The notes beneath the pieces are model-generated. The model made no database searches, was not told the origin of the DNA, and saw only the letters and a program-made list of their open reading frames with translations. Of a DNA stretch of 51,409 nucleotides, positions 1-11,500 are shown one piece after another. The position numbers were made by a program, and so were the translations under genes. Source of the stretch: an uncultured Clostridia bacterium (GTDB lineage Bacteria > Bacillota > Clostridia > TANB77 > CAG-508); assembly GCA_944392425.1 (NCBI GenBank), contig CALXWM010000005.1, positions 1 through 51,409 of the forward strand, in the 5' to 3' direction. Each line of letters begins with the position of its first letter. The first letter of the stretch is position 1.

Positions 1-1400
1 TTATCTGCTGGGAACTCTTCTTGTGTTCCTTCTTCATTTGTTGTGTATAGTTTAAATGTTGTATTGTCTTCATTTAAGCCTGGTACTAAGCTTGTTGTTC
101 CTGTTAAAGGATATTTTGTTTCGTTTGTAACTAAATCTTTTGCTACTACTTTTATATCATATGTTATTCCATCTTCTAGCTCTCTAAATATATGTGTTGT
201 TTCTTTGTTTCCTGTTACATTGTCTAATTTGTATTCCCTGTCTCCTTGGCCTTGTTTCTTAATATAGTAATCATATGTGTATTCGTCTTTATCTGCATCG
301 TTTGTACTTACTGATACAGTTATTGTTTTTGATGTTGCATTATCTACTTTTGCTGTTATATTTGGTGCTGTATTATCTATATTTGTAATATTTGTTGATA
401 CCACATTACTTTCATCTGTTCCATTTGTAACTTTAGCATATATCGTTCCATTATTTGTCATTGGTATTGGTCTATTATATCTTTGCCAATTATCTGTTCC
501 GTTTGTGCTATATACTAAGTACATTGGTTCTTCTAATTGTGGCTCTACTCTTATTGTAACATTTACTGGTCCTTTTGTTTTTTCTTCTGGATCTAGTTCA
601 AAGAATATGTTTTCTCCTACTACCAATGTAGGTATATCTACTACATTTTCTGTTGTTGCACTTGATATATCATATCCAGTATTTCCCGCTAAATCATTTG
701 TTGATACTCTTACATCATATTCAGTATTTCCGCTTAAGTTTGGAAATTTAAATTCTCCTGTTGTATTGCTTCCAGCAAAGGCATAATATGATTCAGTCTT
801 TGGCTTAATATAGTAGTTATATGTTGGTGGATTTGGTAATCCAGTTTCGTTATCTTGTGCTGTTGCTACTACACTTATGGTTATACCATTTACTGAAATG
901 CTAGTAATTTGAACATTTGGTTCTGTTTTATCTTCTATAACTTTGCTCGTTGTAGCACTTACACCTTGCTCATTTTCATATCTAGCATAGATTGTATCTC
1001 CGTTATTAACATCTACTAGGTCAATATATTCTTGCCATTGACCATTTTGTCCTATTTTATATTTTGTAGTACATCCTGCTATTGTAGAAATTTGCACTTT
1101 GGCTACAATACCATTCCAGCTTGCAATTGAAATTGTTGGTCTCCCCTCTATAACTATATTATCTTCATTTCCATCTGGATTATTTTCATTAAATATTTGG
1201 TTAAATTCTTCTACAAACTTATTTAATCCTTCTTGTTCTTGCTCACTTGCATTCGTATATAAATCGACTGTATTTCCGGCTATTCCTATTATTCCGTTAT
1301 CCCCTATACCTAATTTTAAAGCTACTCCTGCAAGTATGAGCATTACAATGATTGTTACTACTAAAGCTAGTAATGTTATACCTGATTCTTTTCTTTTCAT
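1..1400 (-). CDS. Pilin-like surface protein with Ig/FN3-like repeats (C-terminus outside window)
   Basis: Reading from the ATG at 1398-1400 the frame stays open for 466 codons to the window edge, so the C-terminus is missing. The start is preceded by a strong GGAGG site. The N-terminus (MKRKESG, then ITLLALVVTIIVMLILAGV) has the basic leader, the Gly at the cleavage point and the hydrophobic helix of type IV prepilin/pseudopilin proteins, although the usual Glu at mature position 5 is absent. After residue ~80 come at least three Ig/fibronectin-III-like units, recognisable by recurring 'YDYYIK', 'TYDIKV' and 'DKTEPN/DNTAPN' elements. I infer a membrane-assembled, cell-surface fibre or adhesin. 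The promoter overlaps tandem Spo0A-like boxes (separate entry). The binding target cannot be told from sequence. Confidence 0.75.
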   Translation of the reverse strand, partial: MKRKESGITLLALVVTIIVMLILAGVALKLGIGDNGIIGIAGNTVDLYTNASEQEQEGLNKFVEEFNQIFNENNPDGNEDNIVIEGRPTISIASWNGIVAKVQISTIAGCTTKYKIGQNGQWQEYIDLVDVNNGDTIYARYENEQGVSATTSKVIEDKTEPNVQITSISVNGITISVVATAQDNETGLPNPPTYNYYIKPKTESYYAFAGSNTTGEFKFPNLSGNTEYDVRVSTNDLAGNTGYDISSATTENVVDIPTLVVGENIFFELDPEEKTKGPVNVTIRVEPQLEEPMYLVYSTNGTDNWQRYNRPIPMTNNGTIYAKVTNGTDESNVVSTNITNIDNTAPNITAKVDNATSKTITVSVSTNDADKDEYTYDYYIKKQGQGDREYKLDNVTGNKETTHIFRELEDGITYDIKVVAKDLVTNETKYPLTGTTSLVPGLNEDNTTFKLYTTNEEGTQEEFPAD

Positions 1401-1455
1401 AATTTTCCTCCGCATTTTTTGTCTTTTTATTTTCTATGTAAGCTTTTTCAAAGGT

Positions 1456-1486
1456 ATTATATATAAACTTTCGACATATTTCAACA
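1456..1486 (-). promoter_or_regulatory. Promoter of pilin-like gene with tandem Spo0A-like boxes
   Basis: On the minus strand a TTGAAA (1479-1484) and a TATAAT (1456-1461) are separated by 17 bp. Two boxes, TGTTGAA (1480-1486) and TGTCGAA (1470-1476), lie 10 bp apart and overlap the -35 and the spacer. TGTCGAA is the complement of the Spo0A box TTCGACA; the first box has one mismatch. Binding by Spo0A is inferred. Confidence 0.5.
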
Positions 1487-1570
1487 TTTTTTGTGTAATC
1501 AAATATTACATTTTGATTACAATTTTTATCAAGTGGGTTCTTTAAAAAAATTTTCTATTTTTTCACATAA

Positions 1571-1609
1571 AAAGACTTAATAAGATTTTTTCCATCTTAT
1601 TAAGTCTTT
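1571..1609 (-). terminator. Intrinsic terminator of groESL
   Basis: A perfect 16-bp stem (1571-1586 with 1594-1609, 7-nt loop) is followed on the minus strand by five T. It lies about 90 bp downstream of the groEL stop codon. Confidence 0.85.
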
Positions 1610-1695
1610 ATGCATTATTTTCCTAAAATGTTGTTTATATTTTTTTGAAGTTGTCTTCTTAAAAAGATACATCCCTATTGACAACGCTCAAACTA

Positions 1696-3348
<1,653 letters not shown>

Positions 3349-3364
3349 TTATTTATAATTTTTT

Positions 3365-3395
3365 AGTGTCAATGTGTACGCTTCTTTTTGACACT
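3365..3395 (-). other. Inverted repeat between groES and groEL
   Basis: AGTGTCAA at 3365-3372 and TTGACACT at 3388-3395 form a perfect 8-bp stem around a 15-nt loop in the 102-bp gap between the two cistrons. There is no U-run directly after it, so a transcript-processing or partial-attenuation role is more likely than full termination. Confidence 0.45.
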
Positions 3396-3432
3396 TGGTT
3401 GTTTCTTTTGAGATTGGGTCGTTTCTTGTTGA

Positions 3433-3815
<383 letters not shown>

Positions 3816-3816
3816 T

Positions 3817-3845
3817 ACTTTATATCTTTTTTTAGCAATTGTCAA
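3817..3845 (-). promoter_or_regulatory. groESL promoter
   Basis: On the minus strand TTGACA (3840-3845), a 17-bp spacer and TAAAGT (3817-3822) form a sigma-A-type promoter that abuts the CIRCE element. Confidence 0.75.
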
Positions 3846-3892
3846 TAGAGATTGCTAATTTTCACAAAATATTCACAATTATTCTTACGATT

Positions 3893-3933
3893 AGGACGGT
3901 CCAAAACATATTTTTTACGAAAAGGACCGTCCC
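3893..3933. repeat. GGGACGGTCC-type palindromic repeat, copy 1
   Basis: Perfect 9-bp arms GGACGGTCC (3894-3902) and GGACCGTCC (3924-3932) flank an AT-rich centre containing TTTACGAAAA. It lies between the pyrG stop and the groESL promoter. The same arms recur near 20.9 and 49.9 kb, and a single arm near 26.2 kb. Confidence 0.8.
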
Positions 3934-3944
3934 AAGTTTAAAAT

Positions 3945-5535
3945 TTATTTTATACTTTTTGCAATTAATTCAACAAATAAAGGATGTGGCTTATTTGGTC
4001 TTGATTTGAATTCTGGATGAAATTGGCAACCTACAAAAAATGGATGATTTTCTAATTCTACTATTTCCACTAAGCTTTCGTCAGGTGATGTTCCTGCAAT
4101 TTTTAATCCTTGTTGTTCCATTTGTTCTCTATAGTCATTATTATATTCGTATCTGTGTCTATGTCTTTCTGAAATCATATCCTGTGCATACATTTTTTTA
4201 ACTTTACTTTTTTTTAATAATTTACATGGATATGCTCCAAGCCTCATAGTTCCGCCCTTTTTTATTTATTTTCTTTTGTTCCTCCATTATGTGTATTACT
4301 AAATTTTTGGCATTTGGCTCAAATTCTTCTGAATTTACGTCTTCTAGTTTTAAAACATCTCTAGCAAATTCTATAACACACATTTGCATTCCTAAGCATA
4401 TACCTAAAAACGGTACTTTATTTTCGCGAGCATATCTTATAGCTGTTATCATACCTTCTATTCCTCTATTTCCAAATCCTCCGGGTACTATTATGCCATC
4501 ATATTTTTTTAATGTAGTTTTTACATTTGAAGGAGTTATTTTTTCACTATCAACTAGTTCAACATTTGTTTTTACGGCTTTTGTATATCCTGCATGTTTT
4601 ATACTTTCTATTACTGATAAATATGAATCTTCTAATTTTGTGTATTTTCCTACTATTGCAATATTTACAATTTTATCTTTTACATTTTTTATTTTTTTAA
4701 TTAATTTTTCCCATTCTTCATTATGTGGTTCTTTATTTCTTAAATTTAATTTTTTGCAAACAGCTTCTGCCAAGCCTTCTTTTTCTAACATTAAAGGAAG
4801 TTCATATAAATTATCTACAGTTTTATTTTCTATAACATTTTCTTTTTTTACATTGCAAAATAGGGCAATTTTTTCTTTCATTTTTTCTGGTATATTTGTA
4901 TCCGCTCTACACACTAATATGTCTGGCATAATTCCTAAAGATTGAAGTTCTTTTACTGAATGTTGTGTTGGTTTAGATTTTAATTCATTTGAACCTGATA
5001 TATATGGTAAAAGTGTAACATGAATAAATACAGTGTCTACTTCTTTTTGTTCTATACCAATTTGCCTTATTGCTTCTAGCATTGGCTGGCTTTCTATGTC
5101 TCCAACTGTTCCTCCTATTTCTGTAATAACTATATCAACACCTTGTTTTTTGAAATTATATATTTTTTCTTTTATTGCATCTGTTACATGAGGTATTACT
5201 TGAACTGTTTTTCCTAAGTAGTCGCCTCTTCTTTCTTTTTCTATTACTTCTAAATATATTTTTCCACTTGTTATACTTGAATTACCTGTTAAATTCTCAT
5301 CTGTAAATCTTTCATAATGTCCTAAGTCCAAGTCGGTTTCAGCTCCATCTTCTGTTACAAAAACTTCTCCGTGTTCATATGGGCTCATTGTTCCAGGGTC
5401 AACATTTATGTAAGGATCTAATTTTTGATTTGCTACTTTATATCCTCTATTTTTTAGTAGTCTTCCCAATGATGCCGATGTCATACCTTTTCCTAATCCT
5501 GATACTACTCCACCTGTTACAAAAATGAATTTCAT
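3945..5535 (-). CDS. pyrG: CTP synthase PyrG, reading frame broken by one base
   Basis: CTP synthase makes CTP from UTP, ATP and glutamine. The first frame (5535 to a stop at 4222, 437 residues) contains the amidoligase domain with [12 protein letters not shown] (residues 6-17) and the first part of the class-I glutaminase with nucleophile Cys in GICLGMQ near residue 381. The second frame, starting in the family sequence at [11 protein letters not shown], carries the remaining glutaminase with the catalytic His-Glu in CQFHPEF and the ending [10 protein letters not shown]. The frames join at 4252-4263, where the coding strand reads A6 G3 CGG; omitting one base gives a continuous protein of about 529 residues with the family's [11 protein letters not shown]. 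The frame break separates catalytic Cys from His/Glu. It may be a sequencing error at the homopolymer, +1 recoding, or a real mutation. The leader carries an attenuator-like structure. Confidence 0.88.
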
Positions 5536-5590
5536 ATATTACTATCCTTTCTTGCCCAACGCTCGGAGGCATGTACAAAAAAATGAAAAA

Positions 5591-5624
5591 GATAGGCTAA
5601 AAAAGCGTTTTTTTTTAACCTACC
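5591..5624 (-). terminator. Terminator-like hairpin in the pyrG leader (putative attenuator)
   Basis: Arms 5591-5604 and 5611-5624 pair over about 14 bp with two G-U pairs. On the minus strand it is followed by TTTTTCATTTTTTT. It lies downstream of the pyrG promoter and ~55 bp before the gene, so it would stop transcripts inside the leader. Confidence 0.65.
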
Positions 5625-5636
5625 TTTTGCAATTAA

Positions 5637-5671
5637 TGGTGGTCTAAACCACTTTAGAATTTAGACGCCAT
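5637..5671 (-). promoter_or_regulatory. Upstream hairpin of the pyrG leader
   Basis: On the minus strand TTGATGGCGTCTAAA pairs with TTTAGACCACCATTAA across an 11-nt loop, interrupted by one small mismatch. It precedes the terminator-like hairpin by about a dozen bases. The two do not obviously overlap, so how they might switch is unknown. Confidence 0.5.
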
Positions 5672-5689
5672 CAATATCGTACCAACTAT

Positions 5690-5718
5690 TTTATATCACT
5701 AATTAAAATTTTATGCAA
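5690..5718 (-). promoter_or_regulatory. pyrG promoter
   Basis: TTGCAT (5713-5718), 17 bp, TATAAA (5690-5695) on the minus strand, between the dnaE stop and the leader hairpins. Transcription would start about 145 bp before pyrG. Confidence 0.6.
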
Positions 5719-5765
5719 GTGTTTTTTGAAAAAAATTTTATGTTTGAGATTTTGTCAATAGTTAA

Positions 5766-8700
5766 TTAATCATAAGCCACATTTTCTTTTCCTACAATCT
5801 CAGCAAATTCTTGTAGTATTTCATCATCTGCAAATATAGCTCCACAGCTACTTAACTTTTCTCCTTGTTTTACAAAAACTGGCGTATTGTTTCTGTCTCC
5901 TGTAAAAAATCTAATTGCACCTCTTAGCTTTTCTTTGTTTACTTCATCTAAATTTGTAATATCCATCGTTAGCTTTTTTCTTTTTGGAATACTTGCCAAG
6001 TCATGTTCTATTGTATTTGCTACATTGCTAGAGTTCATATAGTTTGAGTCAATGTCTACAATTGAATTTGCTATTATACTTACATCTGCATCTTCTTTTA
6101 AGCTTATTCTACCATCAATAGCAACTATTGATTCTTCTAGCAATAAGTTTGAACAATTATTATAGCAACTTTCAAATACTATAACTTCACATGTGCCATA
6201 TAAATCTTCTACTGTTACGAATGCCATTATTTTATTTGTTTTTGTAAATTTCTTTTTTACTTTATTTATGATTGCAACAAGTCTTATTCTTTGTCCATCT
6301 TTTATAATGTTTTGGTTCTCTGCAATTATTTGAGCATTATCTGCTGACTGGCTATTTAGAGCTTGTTCATCTTCACTTGACATTGTTTCATTTGCTTGTT
6401 TTAATTGTAATATATTTACATTTGCAACTTTTTCTATTAGACTTTTATATTTTTCTAAAGGATGACCTGAAATATATATTCCAAGCATTTCTTTTTCCAT
6501 TGATAATAACTCTTTTTCTGAGTACTCTGGAAGCTCTGTATAATTGTATTTCATTTTTTGCATTTCATTATCTTCGCTTCCCATATCAAACATGGTTACT
6601 TGTCCAGAATAATCCCTATTTTTTGCATCTGCTATCATATCTATTATGCCTTCAAAAGATGCAATTAGAGTAGCTCTTGTTTTCCCCAGGTTATCAAAAG
6701 CTCCTGCCTTGATTAAACTTTCTATACATTTTTTGTTTACAGATTCTCCATATATTCTTTCGCAGAAGTCTGTAAAATCTTTGTAATTTCCGTTCTTTTC
6801 TCGTTCAGCAACTATATTGTCAACTGCTTGAATTCCAACATTTTTTATACTTCCAAGTCCAAATCTAATTGAGTTTCCTGAAGCTGTAAATTTTGTAAAA
6901 CTTTCGTTTATGTCTGGTTTTAATATTTCAATGCTCTTCTTTTTACATTCATCTATATATATTGGAACTTTGTCTAAGTTTCCTAAAAAGCTATTAAGCA
7001 TAGCAGCCATAAATTCTGCTGGATAATATGCTTTTAAATATGCTGTTCTATATGCTACTACTGCATAACAAGCAGCATGAGATTTGTTGAATGCATATTT
7101 TGCAAATTCTGCCATTTCGTCAAATATTTTATTTGCTGATTCTTCATCTATGCCATTTCTTACACAACCTGGTATTTCTACATTTCCATTTTCATCTAGC
7201 TTGCCATGTACAAAGTTTTCTCTTTCTTTTGCCATTACATCTAGTTTTTTCTTTCCCATGGCACGTCTTACTAAGTCAGCTCTTCCTAAAGAATACCCTG
7301 CTAAGTCTCTTACTATTTGCATTACTTGCTCTTGGTAAACCATACAGCCATAAGTTACACTTAATATTGGTTTTAGGCTTGTATGTGTATAAACTGCATG
7401 ATCTGGATCTTTTTTATTTGCTATATATCTTGGAATTTGGTCCATTGGCCCTGGTCTATAAAGTGACACTCCTGCTATAATGTCTTCTAAGCAGTCTGGC
7501 TTTAGTTCTTTCATAAAGTTTGTCATTCCTTGTGATTCAAACTGGAATATGCCTATTGAATCGCCGTCTTGCCATAATTTGTACACTTTTGGATCATTCA
7601 TTTCCTTATCAAATACTACATCTATGCCTTTGTTCTTTTTTACTAATTCTATAGCATCTCTTATGACTGTTAATGTTCTTAAACCTAGGAAGTCCATTTT
7701 AAGTAAGCCAAGTTCTTCAAGAGTTGTCATTATATATTGTGTTGAAATTATATCGTCTCTTGCATAAAGTGGAACATAATTTACAACTGGCTCACGTGCT
7801 ATTATTATTCCACAAGCATGTGTTGAGGCCTGTCTTGGAAGTCCTTCTAAAGCCATTGCTATGTCTAATAAATTATGTATTTCATTATTTCCTTCATATA
7901 AATCTTTTAACTCTTTATTTTGTTCTAGTGCTTTAGCTATTGTTATGTGGAGTTCGTTAGGTATCATTTTTGCTAGTTTATCTGCTTCTGCATAGGAAAC
8001 GTCTAACACTCTTGCCACATCTCTTATAACCATTCTTGCAGACATTGTTCCAAATGTTATAATCTGTGATACATGGTCATGTCCGTATTTTCTAGCAACA
8101 TAATCTATTACATCTTGCCTTTTTTCATAATCGAAATCTATATCGAAATCGGGCATACTTATTCTTTCTGGATTTAAAAATCTTTCAAAAATAAGTCCAT
8201 ATTTTATTGGGTCAATATCTGTTATTTCTATTGCATATGCTACTATTGAACCCGCTCCTGAACCACGTCCCGGTCCTACTGGTATATCATGTGATTTTGC
8301 AAAATGAACGTAGTCCCATACTATTAAGAAATAGTCAGTGTAACCCATTTTATTAATTACACCTAATTCGTATTCTTCTCTATCCCATATTTCTTGAGGT
8401 GGATTTTCGCCATACCTGTTTCTTATTCCATCGTCTGTTAGTTTTTTTAAATAATCAAAATGAGTTGCGAACTCTTTTGGCACATCATAGTTAGGAAGTA
8501 TTGTATGTCCAAATTCAAATTCAACATTACATTTTTCTGCTACTTTAACAGTATTTTCAATAGCATCTGGCACATTTTTAAAATATTCCATCATTTCTTC
8601 AGGTGATTTTACATATAATTCATCTGTTTCAAATCTCATTCTGTCTGGGTCAGACATTTTCTTTCCTGTTTGAATGCATAATAAGACTTCATGATTATAT

Positions 8701-9347
8701 GCATCTTCTTTTCTTAAATAATGAGAATCATTTGTAGCTAATAATGGTATATCTAATTCTCTTGCCATTTGTATTAGCTTTTGATTTACCATTACTTGTT
8801 CTTTTATTCCATTGTTTTGAATTTCTAAATAATAGTCTTCACCAAATAAATTTTTAAACCAAAGGGCTGACTGTTTTGCTCCTTCTATGTCTCCTTGTAG
8901 AATTTTTGAAGGAATTTCTCCTGCCAAACAAGCACTTGAGCAAACTATACCCTCGTGGTATTTTTCTAGTACCTCTTTATCTATACGTGGTTTATAATAA
9001 AAGCCATCTGTAAAGCCTAAAGATACTAATTTTATTAAATTTTTGTATCCATTATTGTCTTTTGCAAGTAAAATTAAGTGGTTATATTTTGCATCTAGCA
9101 CTGGGTCTTTGTCTTTCATTGTTCTAGGTGCTACATATACTTCACATCCTATTATTGGTTTTACTCCATTTGCTTTGCAAGCTTTGTAAAAGTCAATTGC
9201 ACCAAACATAACACCATGGTCTGTTATTGCCATAGCGTCCATGCCTAGCTCTTTTGCTCTTGCTGGTAAGTCTTTTATTCTATTTGCTCCATCTAATAAA
9301 CTAAATTCACTATGCATATGTAAGTGAACAAATTTGCCGTTTAGCAT
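5766..9347 (-). CDS. dnaE: DNA polymerase III alpha subunit, DnaE type
   Basis: At 1193 residues this is a full-length DnaE replicative or lagging-strand polymerase. The N-terminal PHP domain starts HLHMHSEFSLLDG (residues 8-20) and contains ITDHGVMFG. The polymerase core carries the acidic catalytic motif PDFDIDFDY near residue 400 and GPGRGSGAGS near 355. The region GIFQFESQGM and the C-terminal OB-fold/tau-interaction region (residues ~1000-1190) are present. The start has AAAGGAAAGG upstream. The gene follows the ABC-2 permease gene by 15 bp, so it may share a transcript with the exporter and Mg2+ ATPase genes. Low-GC Firmicutes usually also carry PolC, which is not in this window. Confidence 0.96.
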   Translation of the reverse strand: MLNGKFVHLHMHSEFSLLDGANRIKDLPARAKELGMDAMAITDHGVMFGAIDFYKACKANGVKPIIGCEVYVAPRTMKDKDPVLDAKYNHLILLAKDNNGYKNLIKLVSLGFTDGFYYKPRIDKEVLEKYHEGIVCSSACLAGEIPSKILQGDIEGAKQSALWFKNLFGEDYYLEIQNNGIKEQVMVNQKLIQMARELDIPLLATNDSHYLRKEDAYNHEVLLCIQTGKKMSDPDRMRFETDELYVKSPEEMMEYFKNVPDAIENTVKVAEKCNVEFEFGHTILPNYDVPKEFATHFDYLKKLTDDGIRNRYGENPPQEIWDREEYELGVINKMGYTDYFLIVWDYVHFAKSHDIPVGPGRGSGAGSIVAYAIEITDIDPIKYGLIFERFLNPERISMPDFDIDFDYEKRQDVIDYVARKYGHDHVSQIITFGTMSARMVIRDVARVLDVSYAEADKLAKMIPNELHITIAKALEQNKELKDLYEGNNEIHNLLDIAMALEGLPRQASTHACGIIIAREPVVNYVPLYARDDIISTQYIMTTLEELGLLKMDFLGLRTLTVIRDAIELVKKNKGIDVVFDKEMNDPKVYKLWQDGDSIGIFQFESQGMTNFMKELKPDCLEDIIAGVSLYRPGPMDQIPRYIANKKDPDHAVYTHTSLKPILSVTYGCMVYQEQVMQIVRDLAGYSLGRADLVRRAMGKKKLDVMAKERENFVHGKLDENGNVEIPGCVRNGIDEESANKIFDEMAEFAKYAFNKSHAACYAVVAYRTAYLKAYYPAEFMAAMLNSFLGNLDKVPIYIDECKKKSIEILKPDINESFTKFTASGNSIRFGLGSIKNVGIQAVDNIVAEREKNGNYKDFTDFCERIYGESVNKKCIESLIKAGAFDNLGKTRATLIASFEGIIDMIADAKNRDYSGQVTMFDMGSEDNEMQKMKYNYTELPEYSEKELLSMEKEMLGIYISGHPLEKYKSLIEKVANVNILQLKQANETMSSEDEQALNSQSADNAQIIAENQNIIKDGQRIRLVAIINKVKKKFTKTNKIMAFVTVEDLYGTCEVIVFESCYNNCSNLLLEESIVAIDGRISLKEDADVSIIANSIVDIDSNYMNSSNVANTIEHDLASIPKRKKLTMDITNLDEVNKEKLRGAIRFFTGDRNNTPVFVKQGEKLSSCGAIFADDEILQEFAEIVGKENVAYD

Positions 9348-9362
9348 TTTGATTCCTTTCCT

Positions 9363-10589
9363 TTAATCTTTACTTTTATACATTTTAAACATTTTTTTCA
9401 AATTAACTTTTTCGCCATAATTTAATATTGCTGATGAATATATTTTGATTGAAATATGTGCTACAAGGATTATTGTTACAATTAAAATTACGATTGACAA
9501 CAATATTTCATTTGTGCTAGACAATCCCATCATTACTCTAAAAGGCATACAGAATGGTGATGAAATTGGAACTAAGGCTGCAATTTCATTTAAGCTACTT
9601 GTTGGATTCATCATTGTAAAATATGATAAGTAAAATCCTATTACTGCAAGTATTGCAACTGGTCCATTTGCTGACTGTACCTCTTCTGGTTTTGAAACAG
9701 TTGAACCTGTTAGAGCATATAACATTGCATATAATGAATAGCCTAGTAAGTAGTATACTGCAATTATTCCAATCATTTGTGGACTAAGCTGTAGCATTTC
9801 AAATATCATTTGAGCAGTCTCAGCTGGTAGAAATACATTTGCACAAATTATAGCAACTAGTATTAGTAATAATGTTTGTGCTATTCCCACCAATCCTATA
9901 CCAATAGTTTTTCCTAATACTATTATTCTTGGACTTGTTGATGTGACTAATGTTTCTATAATTCTTGATGTTTTTTCTACTGTTATTGCACTTGATACTT
10001 GATATGCGTAGAAATATATTGCATAGAATAATACTATTGATAAAAGCATCATTACAAATATGTTACTTGAACTTTCATCTGATGAAAGCGATGTTACTGA
10101 AATATTGCTCTGTGTATTTAATGTTGGTAACTTATCTTCTGGTATTCCTAGTTTTGCCAATTGCATATTTTGATATGTTAATTGAATTGCACTTATTACA
10201 TCTGTTGGAACAGTTGTACCTACTCCCATACCATCTATTAAATATTCAAAATGAAGGCTATTATTTGCTTCTGTTAAAATTATTGCTGAAGATACTTCTC
10301 CATTTTGAACTTTTTCTTGTACTTGTTCTCTTGTGCTTGTTTTATCTATTTCTACTTCATATCCAAGTTCTAAGAACTGATCATGCAATGTATCTAATCT
10401 TCCTTCAAATATGTCTTCATTATCTAGTACTGTCACTTTTGTGGCTTCGCTTGTAATTCCACTTAAAAATTTTGGTACATTAAATCCTATTATTATTATC
10501 AACAATATAATTAAATTTGAAACAATAAAAGATTTCCTTTTTACCATATCTTTAATTGTAAATGCTATTACAGTAAATAAACTTCTCAT
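9363..10589 (-). CDS. ABC-2 type exporter permease (NatB-like)
   Basis: A 408-residue membrane protein with an N-terminal transmembrane helix (residues ~20-40), a large extracytoplasmic domain (~45-180) and five to six further helices to the C-terminus. This is the layout of NatB/YhaP-type ABC-2 permeases. Its ATG overlaps the stop of the ATPase gene by one base (TAATG), so the two are translationally coupled. B. subtilis NatAB exports Na+, but this subfamily also includes drug and peptide exporters, so the substrate is open. Confidence 0.85.
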   Translation of the reverse strand: MRSLFTVIAFTIKDMVKRKSFIVSNLIILLIIIIGFNVPKFLSGITSEATKVTVLDNEDIFEGRLDTLHDQFLELGYEVEIDKTSTREQVQEKVQNGEVSSAIILTEANNSLHFEYLIDGMGVGTTVPTDVISAIQLTYQNMQLAKLGIPEDKLPTLNTQSNISVTSLSSDESSSNIFVMMLLSIVLFYAIYFYAYQVSSAITVEKTSRIIETLVTSTSPRIIVLGKTIGIGLVGIAQTLLLILVAIICANVFLPAETAQMIFEMLQLSPQMIGIIAVYYLLGYSLYAMLYALTGSTVSKPEEVQSANGPVAILAVIGFYLSYFTMMNPTSSLNEIAALVPISSPFCMPFRVMMGLSSTNEILLSIVILIVTIILVAHISIKIYSSAILNYGEKVNLKKMFKMYKSKD

Positions 10590-11482
10590 TATTTATCACC
10601 TACCTTTTCTATGAAAATATCATTTAGGCTTGGTTTTTTGACTTCTATTTTTTCAACTTCTATATTTTTTGAAATAAGCCTTTTTAGTAGATTTTGAGCT
10701 TGCATTTCATCATTTATAGCAATCTCATATTGATTGTCTAATTCTTTTATTATTTTTAGACCTTCTTCTTGTATTTCTCTAGAAACATCTACTTTTGTTA
10801 TTAATTCTACTCTATTTGCTTTGTAGCTTTCTTTTATTTCTTTTAAATTTCCCTGAAGAATTGTTTTTCCTCTATTCAATATAAGTATATCTGTACAAAA
10901 TTCTTCAATTGATGCCATTTGGTGGCTTGACATTATTATATATGTGCCTTTTTCTACTAACTCTAAAATAGCAGATTTAAGTAGTTCTGTATTTATTGGA
11001 TCTAATCCACTAAAAGGCTCATCTATAACTAGAAGTTCTGGGTTATGAAGCACTGCTGTTATAAATTGAATTTTTTGTTGATTTCCTTTTGATAATTTTT
11101 CTGCTGGTAAATCTCTATACTCTTCTACTTCTAATCTTTTTAGCCAAAAATTCATTGCTTCTTTAGCTTCTTTTTTCTTCATACCTTTTAATTTTGCTAA
11201 ATACATTAATTGGTCACATATTTTTATTTTTGGATAAATACCTCTTTCCTCTGGTAAATATCCGAAATTTACATATTTTCTTTCAACTTCTTTTCCATTC
11301 CAAGTAATCCTTCCTGAATCTTTTTTTAGAATTCCTAAAATCATCCTAATTGTTGTAGATTTTCCAGCGCCATTTGTTCCAAGCAGACCAAATACGCCTG
11401 GTTTATTCATTTCAAATGAAATATTATCTACAGCTAGCTTTTTGCCAAATGTTTTACTCACATTTTGAACTTTTAGTCCCAT
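10589..11482 (-). CDS. ABC exporter ATPase (NatA-like)
   Basis: 297 residues with Walker A GTNGAGKST (~35-43), the signature LSKGNQQK (~135), Walker B LLVIDEP (~155) and the switch His in SSHQM (~190). The last ~80 residues form the extra domain (DUF4162 type) seen in NatA-like ATPases. It energises the permease encoded immediately downstream. It starts 18 bp after the Mg2+ ATPase gene and has GGAGG in front of the ATG. Confidence 0.9.
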   Translation of the reverse strand: MGLKVQNVSKTFGKKLAVDNISFEMNKPGVFGLLGTNGAGKSTTIRMILGILKKDSGRITWNGKEVERKYVNFGYLPEERGIYPKIKICDQLMYLAKLKGMKKKEAKEAMNFWLKRLEVEEYRDLPAEKLSKGNQQKIQFITAVLHNPELLVIDEPFSGLDPINTELLKSAILELVEKGTYIIMSSHQMASIEEFCTDILILNRGKTILQGNLKEIKESYKANRVELITKVDVSREIQEEGLKIIKELDNQYEIAINDEMQAQNLLKRLISKNIEVEKIEVKKPSLNDIFIEKVGDK

Positions 11483-11500
11483 TTTATCCTCCTTTTATTT

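Noticed and set aside
4289-4945. 218-codon plus-strand frame inside pyrG
   Set aside because: Antisense to conserved pyrG codons, no ribosome site, no family resemblance.
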